From Hydra vulgaris (lineage: Eukaryota; Cnidaria; Hydrozoa; Anthoathecata; Hydridae), in contig NC_088933.1 of the NCBI RefSeq assembly GCF_038396675.1, forward strand, positions 34,494,501-34,558,500: 64,000 nt of DNA. Reading direction: 5' to 3'. Below the pieces are notes generated by a model, which saw nothing but the letters and a program-made list of their open reading frames with translations, ran no database searches and had not been told where the DNA came from. Made by a program: the position numbers and the translations under genes. Below are positions 35,220 to 47,291 of the stretch, piece after piece; within the stretch, counting starts at the first letter, position 1, and the number at the start of each line of letters is the position of its first letter.

Positions 35220-37600
35220 CATGTAAAACATCACTATTGTGTATGTAGATTTATATTTATTAAAATTTAGTCAAATTTTAACTTAAACTTATACAATTTT
35301 TGTGACAAAAATATTGAAAAAATTTTTTTATTTGATAGAATAAAGTGACATTATTAAGTATACACATCTAATAATAAAAGCTATTTTACCCTCAGATATA
35401 AGTATTCTTCACCCACTACCTTTTTTTAGATTTTAATTTGAGGGCTCGGCAAACTTATCTTGTTTTGAAATACTTCATGAAGCTAATAAACCCATAAGTC
35501 AACTTGTTAAACAGATATTTGAACTTAGAATTATTGAAAGCATTCAATTAGTTCATCTCATGAAGTACTTGTCAAATTCGAATATCTTAAATTCAAAGTT
35601 GATCAATTTGGATCAATTTGATCAAATCAAAAGTTGACCAATTTGGAAACAAGATTAAAAAATAATGATTACTAATCTTGCTACCAGGTATGGACAGGCT
35701 TAAAAGGGCCCGGGGCGTCAGATATAGATGGGGCCTTCATGGTAGGAAAATATTTAGCAAAAAAAATTAAACCTTTAATTAAATAATTTTTTTAGTATAA
35801 GGGTATGGGACATTTCTAATAATGTGTATGCAAATTTCTATATCTTTGACCATGTTCTATCCATCAATTTGTTCAGCACGTTTAAAAAAATAAATCCATG
35901 TGCAAAGTTGCAAAAATACAGTATTTCTAAATTGCAGCGTCGCAGCACTATATTTTCTGCACATTATTGCCATTCTAAAACGGTTTTTTCCAATAACTTT
36001 ATCAGTATTCGGAAAAAAACAGCTTATTTTCAAGTTTTTTAATTATTTAGATAGAAATTAATAGTCAAAATATAAGAATAAGATATGCATTTGCAGTATT
36101 ATATTATAACAAGTAATTAGTAGAAGGTTTTGATGATTTTAGGACACTTTTAAAAATATTACAGCTTTCATACTGTGTGACAAAAAGTTAAAATTTTTGC
36201 TGAAAAAAGTAATTTAGCTTTATATTCTTTAAAAAAAGGAAACCTGAGCTAGTTCAAATAAAATTTTAGTTGATTTTTTACCTGAAAAATAAAGCTACTC
36301 AATGTCAAAAACTACCCAACAAGAGGGGGTAGAATCAGACATTGTTGGGGTAGAAAACATAGTAAAAATGCAAGAAATGTTACTTTAAATTCTTTTTTAT
36401 TTATTAGAAGTAATTATTTACAATAACAAAATCATTGACAGTAACAGATTTTATAAAGATCTCAAAATCATTAAACAGTTTTCTTGTATACCATACTCAA
36501 ACAGCTAAAATGAAAATCTTAGTCAATCAAATAAAATGATAAAAAAACAAAGAATGTGAATTAAAACAGGTATAGATAAACATCAAAGTTTTTTTGTTGT
36601 TAAACTGAAAGAATAAATTTTATAACGTTCAACCAAGTTTAAATGTGGAAAAATCAAATTTAAATGTCATACCAGAACCTCTTGACATCGTTCCTTCATT
36701 GTTTGACAGGAATTTTGTAAAGACTTCTGCAATAAGCACCGATCACTTATTTTGTATATCGGAAAATTAAAATAATATAAAATCCTACTTTTTTCTTCAA
36801 CAAATTAACAACCAAAATACATGCATTTACTTCTTTAATTCTGCAAACGAAAGCTAACATCATCAAACAAGTGATGGACATTGGACTAAAGAAAAATCTT
36901 GGAGGTGCTTTTGATATAGTCTAATCATCTCAGGAGATGTATTTTGTACAGAGGGCTGTAAATTTTCAATAAAAACTTGTCACAGCTCATTGGTTTTGCT
37001 TTTATTTAAATTAAGTGACTCACTATTCAGCATACCAGCTTCAAAAGAAGTATTTACTACAGAATGATCATTAACATTTGAAATTTTTAAATCTACTTAG
37101 CTTTGTTAACTCTTGTCATTTCTACTAACTGGGGCGGATTTATTTGTCTATTGTAATTCTTTCTAAATTTTTTATGCAATTTAAATTTTTAAATTTTAAA
37201 TAGGTGCTAGATAGAAAACATATAGATCAATTTATTATATGTTTCTACTCAATGTAATGTATACAAGTTGTATACAAGTATTGCTTTACATATTTTTAAG
37301 TAATCTGCATTGTAATCTACATTGTATACAATGTTGTTTATAGTTGTGTACAATACATTGTATACAATTGTTTACAAAAAGACACTGACATATGTACAAG
37401 TTTGTGTAAATGTGAAATTTTAGTCATTATAAAAATATAGCAATCTGTAATGTGTTAATTTGAAACTTTGCAGAACTTGCCTAATGGTTCATTTTATTGC
37501 TTCATTTAATTTAACTTCCATATATACAATTTAAGGCCGTTTTCTCTTTAATTTTTTAAAACTCTAAATTAATGAATAACGCACAAAGACAATTAAATTA
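35220..37600. other. AT-rich stretch, no gene recognised
   Basis: A GC-rich patch at 35690-35740 (gggcccggggcg) and one at 34840-34905 may be hAT ends. Repeats of ttgtatacaa-like words occur at 37255-37380. No coding family was recognised. Confidence 0.45.
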
Positions 37601-37670
37601 ATGTTGAAGTAAGAAATTTAATCTTGCAATTAACAAAAGGAAAAAGTGTAAAAGAAGTATTGGAGCTCAA

Positions 37671-37902
37671 AACTGGCATAAGTGCGAAGCAGTTACAAAA
37701 ACTGGCATAAGTGTGAAGCAGCTACAAAAACTGGCATAAGTGCGAAGCAGCTACAAAAACTGGCATAAGTGTGAAGCAGCTACAAAAACTGGCATAAATG
37801 TGAAGCAGCTACAAAAACTGGCATAAGTGTGAAGCAGTTACAAAAACCGGCATAAGTGCGAAGCAGTTACAAAAACTGGCATAAGTGTGAAATGGCATAA
37901 GT
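37671..37902 (+). repeat. 29-bp minisatellite, eight copies
   Basis: Unit starts fall at 37671, 37700, 37729, 37758, 37787, 37816, 37845 and 37874, an exact 29-bp period. Each begins aactggcataagtg and contains gaagcag. Just before it, 37610-37690 can be read as EVRNLILQLTKGKSVKEVL followed by LKTGISAKQLQKL, resembling a transposase helix-turn-helix, so the array may have grown from a coding segment. Confidence 0.92.
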
Positions 37903-38400
37903 GTAAAATACCAATTTGCACTCTTTGATTTTTACCTATTATCGCGTGTTTAAATTAAATTTAGAGAACTTATCAGCAACCATTATTTAAAAAATCACCG
38001 GCTGCGATTTACCACTTAAGCAAAATCATCGTCTGTTGGCATCGCGACGTTTAGGTGCGATGAGAAAAACAGCACGAATACTAGTTAACGGAGCTGGCTA
38101 ACGGAAGAATTTTAACTAGAAGAATTATCGGAGCGATTATTAAACGGAGCCTTAATGGAAGGATTAGAACAGCATCTACTCTGTTTTATAACCAGCCGTT
38201 TAGATTTCTTTTCTTAACGGACACTCAAATTCTCCTTTAACGAAGAGGTGTGAATATGGCTGCTGATGTTTTGAAAATATTAAATGAAAACAAGATATTA
38301 TATAAATTTCTTTCATGAAATTTAAAATTGTGAAAAAATAAAAAATACCATTTCATGCCATATAAGTTTATTCAAGTCGTAAAACATAAATAATACATCT
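37903..38400. other. Spacer with no recognised gene
   Basis: Less AT-rich than its surroundings at 38000-38260, so possibly a transposon relic, but no family is recognised. Confidence 0.4.
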
Positions 38401-39378
<978 letters not shown>

Positions 39379-39406
39379 CATATATATATATATATATATA
39401 TACATA

Positions 39407-39452
<46 letters not shown>

Positions 39453-39489
39453 ACTATTTTATAAACATCAATAAATATAAATATATATA

Positions 39490-39550
<61 letters not shown>

Positions 39551-39555
39551 GTATA

Positions 39556-39620
<65 letters not shown>
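39379..39620. repeat. (TA)n-rich microsatellite block
   Basis: Several TA arrays broken by short unique segments. Confidence 0.92.
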
Positions 39621-39623
<3 letters not shown>

Positions 39624-39715
39624 TAGAAAATCACTTAACAAAATTTTTTTTTTTTTTTTTTAAGTGATTTTCTACTAATATATAATTGCTCTGTTCTCTT
39701 AAGAACATTGAGCAC
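39620..39715. repeat. Foldback repeat, second copy of the family at 1-50
   Basis: ttagtagaaaatcactta and its exact complement face each other around an A/T tract. The outer part matches the window start in reverse orientation. It directly precedes the Tc1 element starting at 39755. Confidence 0.75.
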
Positions 39716-39754
39716 TCTATTGTGTAGAATACTTCTTAAAGTTGTTAATATATA

Positions 39755-41477
39755 CACTACCGTGCAAAAGTCTCCGCTCATGTGTAATATTTGCAATGAA
39801 CAGTAAATGCAATACATTTTAGGATGATTTTAAATATATAAAAAGAATAAAATGTTAACATAAAAAGTTGATGAGGCCAAATCATAATTTTGCATACTTT
39901 TTCCTTTTCTTTTTGTTTCAAATAATTTTGTTTACCTTTGTTTTGTTGAGTTCTGCTGCTAAAAACATGGAAGAAGTTTTTCTATATTAATAACCTTTTT
40001 CACGTAAAATACATATAAAGTTCTTCAGTATTCTTTATTAAATTTAAAACTGCACAAAAGTTTTGATCAAAATATTTTTTGTAAGCTAAGGTTTGACAGT
40101 AGCATGATACTTTCCGGTATGGTAAGGATGTTTTCAGTAATTTTAATTGGTTGCTTTTAATAGACTTATGTTTATATTTATACTTGAAAATGGCATTAGT
40201 GTGCGCATTTAATGTCTTGAATTTAATAAAGAATTTGAGAAATGGTGAAAGTAAAGAAAGAATATTGTGAAGAACTTCGTGGCAAAATATGTATTTTACG
40301 TGAAGAAGGTTATTCATATAGAAAAATTGCTTCCAGGTTAAAAATATCCGAATCAGGTGTGAGATATGCTCTACAACGATTGCATGATATTGGTTCCAAC
40401 AGTGACAGATCACGTTCTGGAAGACAAAGAGTTACATCACGGCAAGAAGATACGTTTATTGTTGTGTCCAGCAAAAGAAATAGAAAAATTCCAGCCACAA
40501 TTTTAACAGCAGAACTCAACAAAACAAGGGTAAAGCCAGTATCAACTGATACTGTAAAAAGAAGACTAAGATCAGTCAACTTAATTGGACGCGTTGCTGC
40601 ACGTAAACCTTTGTTGAGGGCAGTAAATAAGAAGAAAAGATTGGAATGGGCAAAAATGCATAAAAATTGGGGATTAGAAGATTGGAAGAAAGTTCTATGG
40701 ACAGACGAGAGTAGGTTCGAACTTTTTGGTACCCGACGTCGCGTGCATGTTAGGCGTTTACCTAATGAAAGAGTGCTTCCTCAATGTATACAAAGTACTG
40801 TAAAACATGGAGGTGGTAATATTATGCTTTGGGGATGTTTTGGCAATGGGTTAACTGGAGATTTAGTTAAAATCACATCTACCATGGATAAACACATGTA
40901 CCATAATATTTTGGTTAAGCACGCGATTCCATCTGGTATTCGTATAATTGGGAAAGGATTCATCATGCAGCAGGACAACGATCCAAAACATGCATCTGGA
41001 TTATGCAAAAATTATTTGAAACTAAAAGAAAGGGGAAAAGTTTGCAAAATTATGACTTGGCCTCCTCAATCACCAGATCTATCATCCATCGAAAAGTTGT
41101 GGGATGAACTGGATCGGAAGATCAGAGAAGCAGGTGAAACATCTTTTATTAATCAGCAAATGCTATGGGAACGTTTGCAAAAAGCTTGGAATGAGATAAC
41201 AGCGGAAACCATGAATAAATTATTAGCCCGAATGCCAAGATTATGTGCTGCTGTTATACGCTCCAAGGGGTCTCATATTGATGAAAATAAAATTTAACAT
41301 TTACAACTTTGTATATTAACATTTTATTGATTTTATATATTTAAAATCATCCTAAAATGTATTGTATTTACTGTCTAATTCATTGTTTAATAAACAATTA
41401 AAAATAAACGCAATTTTCTTGCAAACTTTTGTTACTTTATTGAAATATTACAAATGAGCGGAGACTTTTGCACGGTA

Positions 41478-41480
<3 letters not shown>
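39755..41480 (+). mobile_element. Complete Tc1/mariner-type transposon, DD38E spacing
   Basis: Ends cactaccgtgcaaaagtctc and its inverted copy match over 38 bp with about one mismatch and are flanked by TA. A second pair of inverted repeats lies inside: aatacattttaggatgattt at about 39811-39830 and its complement at about 41345-41364. Length is 1726 bp. The transposase frame is intact and in the expected place. Low decay of both ends and gene suggests a recent insertion. Confidence 0.93.
40242..41297 (+). CDS. Intact Tc1/mariner-superfamily transposase (DD38E)
   Basis: Cut-and-paste transposase of 351 residues, full length for the group, acting on the flanking inverted repeats with TA targets. 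The N terminus has paired helix-turn-helix units (ILREEGYSYRKIASRLKISE, then RSGRQRVTSRQED with a GRQR hook-like motif). The catalytic Asp residues are in LWTDESRFELFG and MQQDNDPKHAS, and the Glu in SPDLSSIEKLW (family usually DLNPIE). Counting from the second Asp to this Glu leaves 38 residues, four more than the 34 of Tc1. That spacing is described for the Intruder (DD38E) group. No stop or frameshift is present, so it may still be functional. Expression cannot be judged from the sequence. Confidence 0.93.
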   Translation: MVKVKKEYCEELRGKICILREEGYSYRKIASRLKISESGVRYALQRLHDIGSNSDRSRSGRQRVTSRQEDTFIVVSSKRNRKIPATILTAELNKTRVKPVSTDTVKRRLRSVNLIGRVAARKPLLRAVNKKKRLEWAKMHKNWGLEDWKKVLWTDESRFELFGTRRRVHVRRLPNERVLPQCIQSTVKHGGGNIMLWGCFGNGLTGDLVKITSTMDKHMYHNILVKHAIPSGIRIIGKGFIMQQDNDPKHASGLCKNYLKLKERGKVCKIMTWPPQSPDLSSIEKLWDELDRKIREAGETSFINQQMLWERLQKAWNEITAETMNKLLARMPRLCAAVIRSKGSHIDENKI

Positions 41481-41543
<63 letters not shown>

Positions 41544-41571
41544 ATACATATATATATATATATATATATAT

Positions 41572-41620
<49 letters not shown>

Positions 41621-41657
41621 TATAAAATAATTATATATATATATATATTTTTATACG

Positions 41658-41694
<37 letters not shown>
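41481..41694. repeat. (TA)n-rich microsatellite block
   Basis: TA arrays that begin exactly at the right end of the Tc1 element. Confidence 0.93.
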
Positions 41695-41696
<2 letters not shown>

Positions 41697-42001
41697 CTTT
41701 TATTATAATATATACCTTTTATTATAATACACATCTTTTATTATAGATATATATTTTAGAAGTTCTTTAAATGTTTTTTGTTCTTTGAAAAATAGATATC
41801 AGTTTATGAGGCATCGTTTTCGATGTATAAAAAAATGCGAAATATCAATCTAATAGTAGTATATTAGTATATCTTAAAACTGTTTATAAATATAACTTGG
41901 ATCTAATGAGATGTTTTTATTGGGGTCTAGTCTTCTGCTATATTTTATATTGTGTAATTGGTTTCACATAATAGTATATTTTCTATTCTTTGTCTTGTTC
42001 A

Positions 42002-42134
42002 GACTAATTCAGAACAATGATCTATTTTGCATAGATTTATTAACAGATTCAGAAACAGAAGAGGCAGTTGCTTTAAGTCAATTTTTTGAACGCAATACAA
42101 CAAAACAGTTTCCTATATTAAAGATTTTAGATTG
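42002..42134 (+). other. Possible isolated internal exon
   Basis: A 133-bp open stretch (LIQNNDLFCIDLLTDSETEE, then VALSQFFERNTTKQF) lies between a good acceptor (ttctttgtcttgttcag) and a consensus donor (gtgagtag). The peptide is not low-complexity, but no family is recognised and no neighbouring exon is found. It may be chance or a relic. Confidence 0.3.
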
Positions 42135-43149
42135 TGAGTAGTTTTATCTAAACAAATAAAGGTATTTTTAATAACTGGTTTCTATTTAGTCCTAAGAAAA
42201 TTGTTATAGATACAACGTAGATTAGAAATTAAATTTATTAGGATATAAGAATACATATAATATAAAAATGTCAATGTTGTTTTTCTAAAATCTGTAGTAT
42301 ATTATTTGTTCTGTATGTAGATCTAGGTTTAGTATAGTGTGAATAGTTATCAAAATCTCTTTGATAGCGAAACTACACGAGGAAGGATCAACTATTGCTC
42401 TTGAGCGCAGCACTATGAAAAACAAAAGGAATTTATTAGTAATAACAGGTTAATGCAAATTAGCATATTATTTTTTAAGTTGCTGACTTCGTAAAGATGG
42501 ATAAAATTTGCAACAATGACCATAATTTAAATTTCAATTCAATATGTTAAACTCTTAAACTTTTACAGTCGTGACTATTTTATTTAGATTTCCAGTCTGT
42601 CTCTTGCACCGGCGCTTGATTCTACATAAGATGTTATTGCTAACATAAAAAATTTTCAAAAATATTGATGCAACTACTAAGAGTAAACTTCAAAAATTCC
42701 TATTTTTTGAGATGTGCATAGTTTTTTATAGAGTCGCAACATCTAATTCTCAAAGAGCTGGCTGAAGTAAAAACAGTTTTAAAGGAGGTTGTAACATTAA
42801 GGTTTCGTGCAACCGGGGTAAAACTGATGGATGTTGGAAGCTGTGGACCATGTAACTGCACTTGATAATAAGTTAAGTAACAAAAAAGAATACAATAAAT
42901 TGGTATGATTTGTATTAGAGGTGGATCCAGACCTTCAAGTAAGGAGGCGCAATTTTGGATTTTTTCAGCAGCCCTATAAATCAATCACTTTTTAGATAAT
43001 TTTTGTTTGAATATCATAATTGTTTTGGTGTTATAAGCAAATTTTTTAATTTTTTCAGTACTTCTGCAAAATGAAATTTAATTATAAAGGACATGCTATT
43101 TTCACAGTTGATTTCACTCTTCAAAAAGCAACGGGTTGAGACAAATGAC

Positions 43150-43430
43150 GCTTTTGTTGACGTCTAGTGTTGAGGTTTCATAAACCATTGGTACACTGGA
43201 AAATATACCTAAACAACATGATGGCCATAAAATCGATATTATTATCAATTAAAGACAGTGATTTTATTACGTCTTTAGCCTGTGCCGAACATGTGTTTTC
43301 TCTAACAAATGAGCTCAGCTCAGTAAAAAAAGATTTACATAAAGTAATATAATGCAATAAAAATCTGTTAATTGTTTTAAAACAACAAAGAGAAAACTTT
43401 AAAAAAAGTAATATAAGTAAGTAACTATAA
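43150..43430 (+). pseudogene. hAT transposase fragment (middle part)
   Basis: LRFHKPLVHWKIYLNNMM, SIKDSDFITSLACAEHVF and TNELSSVKKDLHKVI are reminiscent of hAT transposases related to zinc-finger MYM-type and 52-kDa-repressor-like proteins (LS..LQ...D pattern). The fragment ends shortly before the mariner insertion. Confidence 0.6.
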
Positions 43431-43517
43431 TAAAACTGCTACAAAATGTCCAAGAAAATTTTTAGAGTAGCAGAAAAAACAGCAATTTAAAAAAATTGTA
43501 GTTTTACTGTTAATATA

Positions 43518-44755
43518 CCAGGTCTATAAGCATGAAGTGAGCGTCGAGTTACAAATGTATCGATAGAGAACATTTGTCGTAAACGGACCTTAATTTTTTT
43601 AATTTTGTTGCTATGACATCTGTCAAACATGTTTAGAAAACATCAAGTCATTGTATAAACAACATCATATTTTTTAATCGTGTTAAAAATGTCGAATTTT
43701 GTACAAGAAAAGTGCTGCAGAACCGCATCGAATGCTTGTCGAAGCTTATGGCGATCATGCTCTATTGGAAGCAACATGCAAAAGATGGTTTCAACGGTTC
43801 AGAGATAATGATTTTGATGTGCGAAATAAAGAACGTGGAAAACCACCAAAAAAGTTTGAAGACACAGAATTGCAAGCAATACTGGATGAAGATGACATTT
43901 TAAGTCAAAAACAAATGGCAGAAATGTTAAATGTTTCACAACCAGCAATTTCTGACCGTTTAAAAGCTATGGGAAAGGTCCAAAAGTGCGGGAAATGGGT
44001 GCCACATGAGTTTAATGACAGGCAGATGGAAAAGCGAAAAACCACTTGTGAAATGTTGCTGTTACGATACGAAAGGAAGTCAGTATTGCATCGAATTGTG
44101 ACTGGTGATGAAAATGGATTTATTTTAAGAATCCCAAACGCAAAAGATTATAGGTAAATCCAGGAGAAGCATCAACATTGACTGCAGAGCCTGATCGGTT
44201 CGGAAAAAAGACAATGCTCTGTGTTTGGTGGACCAGAACGGAGTGGTGTATTATGAACTTCTAAAACCTGGCAAAACTGTTGATAGGCAACGCTACCAAC
44301 AACAAATGATCAGTTTGAACTATGCATTAATTGAAAAACGACTAGAATGGGCCAGAAGACACGAAAACGTAATTTTGTTTCATGATAATGCTCCGAGTCA
44401 TACAGCAAAAGCGGTCAAGGAAACGATAATATCACTTGGCTGGGAAGAATTACCTCACCCGCCGTATTCACCAGACTTGGCTCCTTCCAACTTCCATTTT
44501 CTTTCATTGATAGGACACGCATTGAATGAGCAACACTTCAATTCCTACGAAGAAGTCGAAAAACTGGTCTCCGAATGGTTTGCCTCAAAAAACGATCAGT
44601 TTTATTGGCGTGGTATCCACAAATTGCCAGAAAGGTGGTCAAAATGTTTAGAAAGCAATGGCAAATACTTTGAAGAAACTATTTTTTTACTTTTCCATTA
44701 GAAAATAGTGTTTTATTTTGAAAAAAAAACACTCATTTCATACTTATAGATCTGG
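43518..44755 (+). mobile_element. mariner element inserted in the hAT relic (1238 bp)
   Basis: Ends ccaggtctataagcatgaag and the inverted right end (ccagatctataagtatgaaa) are flanked by TA at 43516-43517 and 44756-44757. Size and coding content fit mariner. Confidence 0.9.
43688..44701 (+). pseudogene. mariner transposase (DD34D family), inactivated
   Basis: The N-terminal helix-turn-helix region reads KKSAAEPHRMLVEAYGDHAL and CKRWFQRFRDNDFDV. The linker has KWVPHEF, the mariner WVPHEL motif. The first catalytic Asp is in RIVTGDE, where one missing A shifts the frame. A TAG follows in the next conserved block (about 44151). A second lost base near 44230 restores the frame into VDQNGVVYYELLKPGK. 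The second Asp is in LFHDNAPSHTA. The third position, normally DLAPSD, reads DLAPSN, so the catalytic Asp is Asn. About 340 residues originally. Dead copy. Confidence 0.9.
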
Positions 44756-44999
44756 TATACCTGCAAAAGTAACGGAAGAATATTTAGGGCAATCAATTTT
44801 TTTCTCGATGTGCTAATGTTGGGCATAAAAATTTGCAATATTTTTAAATCTATTATTTGGTGTAAAAAAGTATTTTTATACCGAATCATAAAGGTATTGT
44901 TAAAATTGTGACATTCTTGGGTCTAGTCTCTAAAACTTACCTGTACCTGAATTTATATCGAATCTTAAACTATGGCAGCGCAAATGTATAAGAATAAAA

Positions 45000-45034
45000 G
45001 ATGAGGGAGGAAACATTGTGTTTCCTCCCTCATC
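45000..45034. repeat. Perfect hairpin, 16-bp arms, 3-nt loop
   Basis: gatgagggaggaaaca and tgtttcctccctcatc are exact complements around ttg, inside the hAT relic. Confidence 0.88.
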
Positions 45035-45044
45035 AATTTGTGTT

Positions 45045-45225
45045 ACCAGGTGCAATATCCAATCATTCACAAGTTGTTTCAAATTATTAAGTCATGCCCT
45101 GTTAATGCTGCCAGTGCTAAACGTAGCTTCTCATCACTGCAAAAAATTAAAAACTGGCTAAGGACACAAATGACAGAAAACAAACAAGTCTGATTGACCT
45201 TACTTTATGTGTACTAAAAAATTCC
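45045..45225 (+). pseudogene. hAT dimerisation domain fragment
   Basis: The + strand reads IHKLFQIIKSCPVNAASAKR then SFSSLQKIKNWLRTQM, the hAT C-terminal signature. It is on the far side of the mariner from the 43150-43430 fragment and in the same orientation, consistent with one hAT gene split by the insertion. Confidence 0.75.
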
Positions 45226-45366
45226 AGTAAATGTTAAAAATGTAATTGACTGTTTTGTCGGCAATTTGTGAATTAGAACTTGTAATTAAAGTTGTTAAAA
45301 CAATCAATAAATTTTAAATACGTGTTTAGTTAGGCTTTAAATACGTGTTTAGTTAGGCTTTAAATA

Positions 45367-46333
45367 CAGTAGCGTGCATACATACAAGTAACCGGACAAC
45401 AGCATAATTTGAAATAACTTTTGAATGAAAGGTCCAATTTCTTTCAAATTTTCACTGAAATGTCAAAAAATTTATTACAAATTTAAAAACAAATAAATTT
45501 TTACTAAATCTAAGCAATTTAATCTTAAAAGTTCATTTAATTAAGATATTTGTGTGCAAAATTTTTTGGACAAAAAAAAACTTGAAAAAGATTTTTTTTT
45601 TTATTCATTTTTTAAATTGAAAATGCTTGATTTTAAAGTATTGCTTTACTACTTTGTCGGGAAGCCTTTAGCATTAATTACTGCTCAACAGTGACAAGGC
45701 CTTGAGTCCACAAGCTTCATAATCACAATAATTTTGATTTTTCCCTTTTTTTCATAGTATTCAATAAGTCACGTTTACTTGTTAGTTTTCGACCTGAAAT
45801 TTGTCGATCAATGAGCTTACAAAGACATTCAATAGAATTAAGGTCAGGACTTTGCTAAAGCTATTCGATTAATCGAATTTCATTGGTTTTGAAAAAGCTT
45901 TTCACAAGGGTTGAAGCGTGCTTTGGGTCATTGTCCTTCTAAAACATCCTTCCTCGAGGCATTTTGTCTTAAGCATATGGTAGCATAACAATCTTAACTA
46001 TATATTTGTACTTATTTTTGTCCATTATGCCATCAATCAAATGGATAGGACCAATACAATCTCTATTCAAGTTAGCCCAGTTCATAACGTTTCGACTTCT
46101 GTGCTTTACTGTTGGTAGCTGGTACTTAGGATCGTTTTTATGGCCTTTTGGTCGACGGACATATCTAATATCATCAGATCCAAATAGCATAAACTTAAAT
46201 TTAGTAAAAATTCATTTGTTTTTGATTTGTAATCAATTTTTGACATTTTAGTGAAAATTTGAAAGAAATTGGACTTTTCATTTAAAAGTTATCTTAAGTT
46301 ATGCTCTTGTCCGGTAACTTTTGTACGCTACTG
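45367..46333 (-). mobile_element. Internally deleted Tc1-like element (967 bp)
   Basis: Outer ends cagtagcgtgca and cagtagcgtaca (inverted), followed by shared sequence including taaccggacaa and tccaatttctttcaaatttt over about 100 bp. Flanked by TA. The transposase starts abruptly close to one end, so its N-terminal half is deleted. Confidence 0.85.
45640..46200 (-). pseudogene. Tc1 transposase C-terminal half, broken
   Basis: The - strand reads FMLFGSDDIRYVRRPKG, QLPTVKHRSRNVM, GPIHLIDGIMDKNKYK, then in shifted frames KSFFKTNEIRLIE and SPDLNSIECL with RQISGRK. The DNA-binding half and the first catalytic Asp are absent because of the internal deletion. Confidence 0.8.
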
Positions 46334-46599
46334 TAGGTGTTTAATTAGGTTTTAAATGCGTGTTTAGTTAGACTTTAAACACGTGTTTACTTAAATAACT
46401 AAACTCTCTAATCTTTTTCAAACATTTGTTTCATAAATTTAAATTACTTTAAGATACAGTAATATTTTGGTTAATATTGCACGCTTGTTTTGTAAAGGGA
46501 TGCATTCACCAAGTATTAATTACAAAAAAAAAGTTTTTTTAAATCATGTTAGGGCAACCAAAAACCCCTCCTCTTTCGAATCCGCCCTTGTCATGGACG

Positions 46600-46720
46600 G
46601 ACCCAAACCATCTAGTAAGGAGGGAAGTAATTTTTAATTTTTTTGTTTTGGTGGATCCAAATTGTTAAGTAAGGGCCTGGGGGTTTGGGGAAAGACAATT
46701 TTAAATGACAAAACTTCGCA
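46600..46720. mobile_element. Two adjacent hAT-like termini
   Basis: ggacccaaaccatctagtaa (about 46615) and tggtggatccaaattg (about 46650) resemble the terminus at 42918. No coding part is attached. Confidence 0.35.
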
Positions 46721-47270
46721 TTTGCAAGTTTTATTTAAATTTTATTTCATTTTTAAAAACCCTATTTAAATTAATTTTTTCTTTTTCAAACAATATGCTG
46801 AGTTAAATTAACTTATCCAAATGTTTTATGCTCACTATCAAAAATCCCAACTTATATACTTCCTTTATTTAATATCAACTCTTAAATCAATCAAGAAAAG
46901 TTTAAAATAGTTAAATTTTTTGAATAAGGTTTGAGATACTTATCATTTGAGCTTTTAACTTAGGACAATTATTATTGGAGCTGATAATCGTCTATTTATT
47001 TTTAAACGACGCTTGGGATATTTAACATTGGAGCTGATAAGCGTGGATTTATTTATTGTCTGAGTTTTTTATGCAAAACTCAAAAATTTTGCAATCTGTC
47101 AATCAAACTTTCGGTCAAGGGGGTATAAATTTTTTATCAAATCTAAATTTTATCTAAAACTAATAATACAACTGACGATAAACCTTGTTTAAAATCACAA
47201 ATAAAAATCTCAAAGTGGATTACTCTATTGTCAGTATCAGTGTACAAGGTAATTAAAACAGAATGCATTT
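46720..47270. other. AT-rich spacer, no gene seen
   Basis: Two similar tttaacattggagctgataa-like segments at about 46972 and 47015; otherwise nothing recognised. Confidence 0.4.
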
Positions 47271-47273
47271 TAA

Positions 47274-47279
47274 TTTATT
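47274..47279 (-). terminator. Poly(A) signal of the acetyltransferase gene
   Basis: AATAAA on the - strand, 13 bp past the stop codon of the gene at 47292-47798. Confidence 0.5.
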
Positions 47280-47291
47280 TTTGTGTAAATG

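Larger units (their letters stand above)
45317..46392. repeat. Short tandem repeat split by a Tc1 insertion
   Basis: Units of about 24 bp around acgtgtttagttaggcttt lie at 45317-45366 and continue at 46336-46392, on either side of the Tc1-derived element. Confidence 0.7.
42915..46595 (+). mobile_element. Decayed hAT element interrupted by other transposons
   Basis: A left terminus-like ggtggatccagaccttcaag at about 42918 and a right end aatccgcccttg at about 46595 bracket two hAT transposase fragments on the + strand (43150-43430 and 45045-45225). Between the fragments lies a mariner, and after them a deleted Tc1. No 8-bp duplication could be read, so the limits are uncertain. Similar termini recur at 46613 and about 46650, suggesting several overlapping copies. 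Confidence 0.5.

Noticed and set aside
37671..37902. CRISPR array
   Set aside because: The 29-bp units are contiguous with no spacers, and the sequence is eukaryotic.
40310..41008. Opposite-strand open frames within the DD38E transposase
   Set aside because: They are antisense shadows of the intact transposase gene.
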